From Cyclobacteriaceae bacterium (GTDB lineage Bacteria; Bacteroidota; Bacteroidia; Cytophagales; Cyclobacteriaceae), in the NCBI GenBank assembly GCA_025363495.1, contig JANYDR010000675.1:1-14890 (forward strand): a stretch of DNA of 14,890 nt, in the 5' to 3' direction. The first letter of the stretch is position 1, and every line of letters starts with the position of its first letter. The notes under the pieces are model-generated. The model had not been told where the DNA came from. It did not search any database and saw only the letters and a list, made by a program, of their open reading frames with translations. Positions 14,696-14,890 of this stretch are shown here, piece after piece. Both the position numbers and the translations under genes were made by a program.

Positions 14696-14835
14696 GGTTC
14701 TTTGTTGGCGGAAGACGGTACAATTGCATTTTTTTGCCACACCGGCCGACGAGGCAGGGATTCTAAAACCTGTTTGGGTTAATATATTCTAACTGAGTTA
14801 AGCTAAAATAAAAAGACTTTGCCAGTAGAGTAGAG

Positions 14836-14890
14836 AAAAGGAACAAGCGGTAAAGAGCTTACGCCACATTTGCTGACCTTGTTTCCTTTT
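14836..14890. repeat. Imperfect inverted repeat running into the window edge
   Basis: AAAAGGAACAAG (14836-14847) pairs with CTTGTTTCCTTTT (14878-14890) with one bulged base. Inside, GCGGTAA (14848-14854) and TTACGC (14859-14864) can form a small second stem. The arms end at the last base, so the repeat may extend. Positions 14696-14835 before it hold no supported gene. Confidence 0.4.

Noticed and set aside
14550..14792. Plus-strand open frame overlapping the end of the RmlD-like gene
   Set aside because: It is in another frame of a well-supported gene, has biased arginine-rich composition and no recognisable motif, so it is a shadow frame.
14798..14890. Minus-strand frame open from the right edge, ending FSLLYWQSLFILA at a TAA
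   Set aside because: Only 30 codons, and it overlaps the inverted repeat at the edge. It could be the end of a convergent gene, but nothing in it supports that over chance.
1..14890. Search for CRISPR arrays, insertion sequences, tRNA/rRNA genes, defence or secretion systems
   Set aside because: No regularly spaced repeats, transposase motifs, clover-leaf sequences or defence-type domains were seen; the genes are common core and envelope types.

Overview
The window reads as a chromosomal segment of a Bacteroidota bacterium, probably from the Cytophagales or a neighbouring order. Three things point there. Two or three start regions carry TAnnTTTG-type -7 boxes with TTG -33 boxes, the primary-sigma promoter of this phylum. 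Starts lack clear Shine-Dalgarno sequences. Several proteins have forms typical of the phylum: a two-helix membrane-anchored LuxR-type regulator, a GlmU-like sugar nucleotidyltransferase, a cysteine-free type B L31 and a lipoprotein cyclophilin. I see no phage, integrase, transposase, CRISPR array, rRNA or tRNA. Most of the window is ordinary core and cell-envelope gene content.

Layout. Positions 1-110 hold a possible C-terminal end of a plus-strand gene. Positions 171-4532 (minus strand) run from a YifB/ComM-type AAA ATPase through a multi-membrane GT39/PMT-like glycosyltransferase and a DPM1-like GT2 enzyme to a membrane-anchored LuxR-type regulator. The two glycosyltransferases look like a lipid-linked sugar donor synthase and its user. 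Positions 4533-5094 lack a convincing gene and contain a 163-bp imperfect inverted repeat with nested hairpins. Positions 5095-5259 encode a tiny ribbon-helix-helix protein whose promoter is overlapped by a perfect 10+10 bp inverted repeat, a candidate autoregulatory operator.

Positions 5362-9965 (minus strand) look like an envelope operon: a Wzi/RemB-like outer-membrane barrel protein, an MsbA-type ABC half-transporter, a small two-helix protein with a coiled-coil tail, and phosphoheptose isomerase GmhA. Its promoter is divergent from that of rpmE2 (10102-10347), which ends in a clear hairpin terminator. A perfect 20-bp inverted repeat at 10471-10524 precedes a tight plus-strand operon (10549-14695): GlmU-like nucleotidyltransferase, DNA polymerase III delta' subunit, lipoprotein peptidylprolyl isomerase and RmlD-like reductase. 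Two of its three junctions have stop and start codons directly abutting. The last 195 bases lack a supported gene and end in another inverted repeat at the window edge.

The best leads are non-coding or contextual: the 163-bp palindromic element, the candidate operator of the mini-RHH gene, the 20-bp perfect inverted repeat and the two-gene lipid-linked glycosylation module. I did not find a clearly new multi-gene system, and all family assignments rest on reading motifs by eye.
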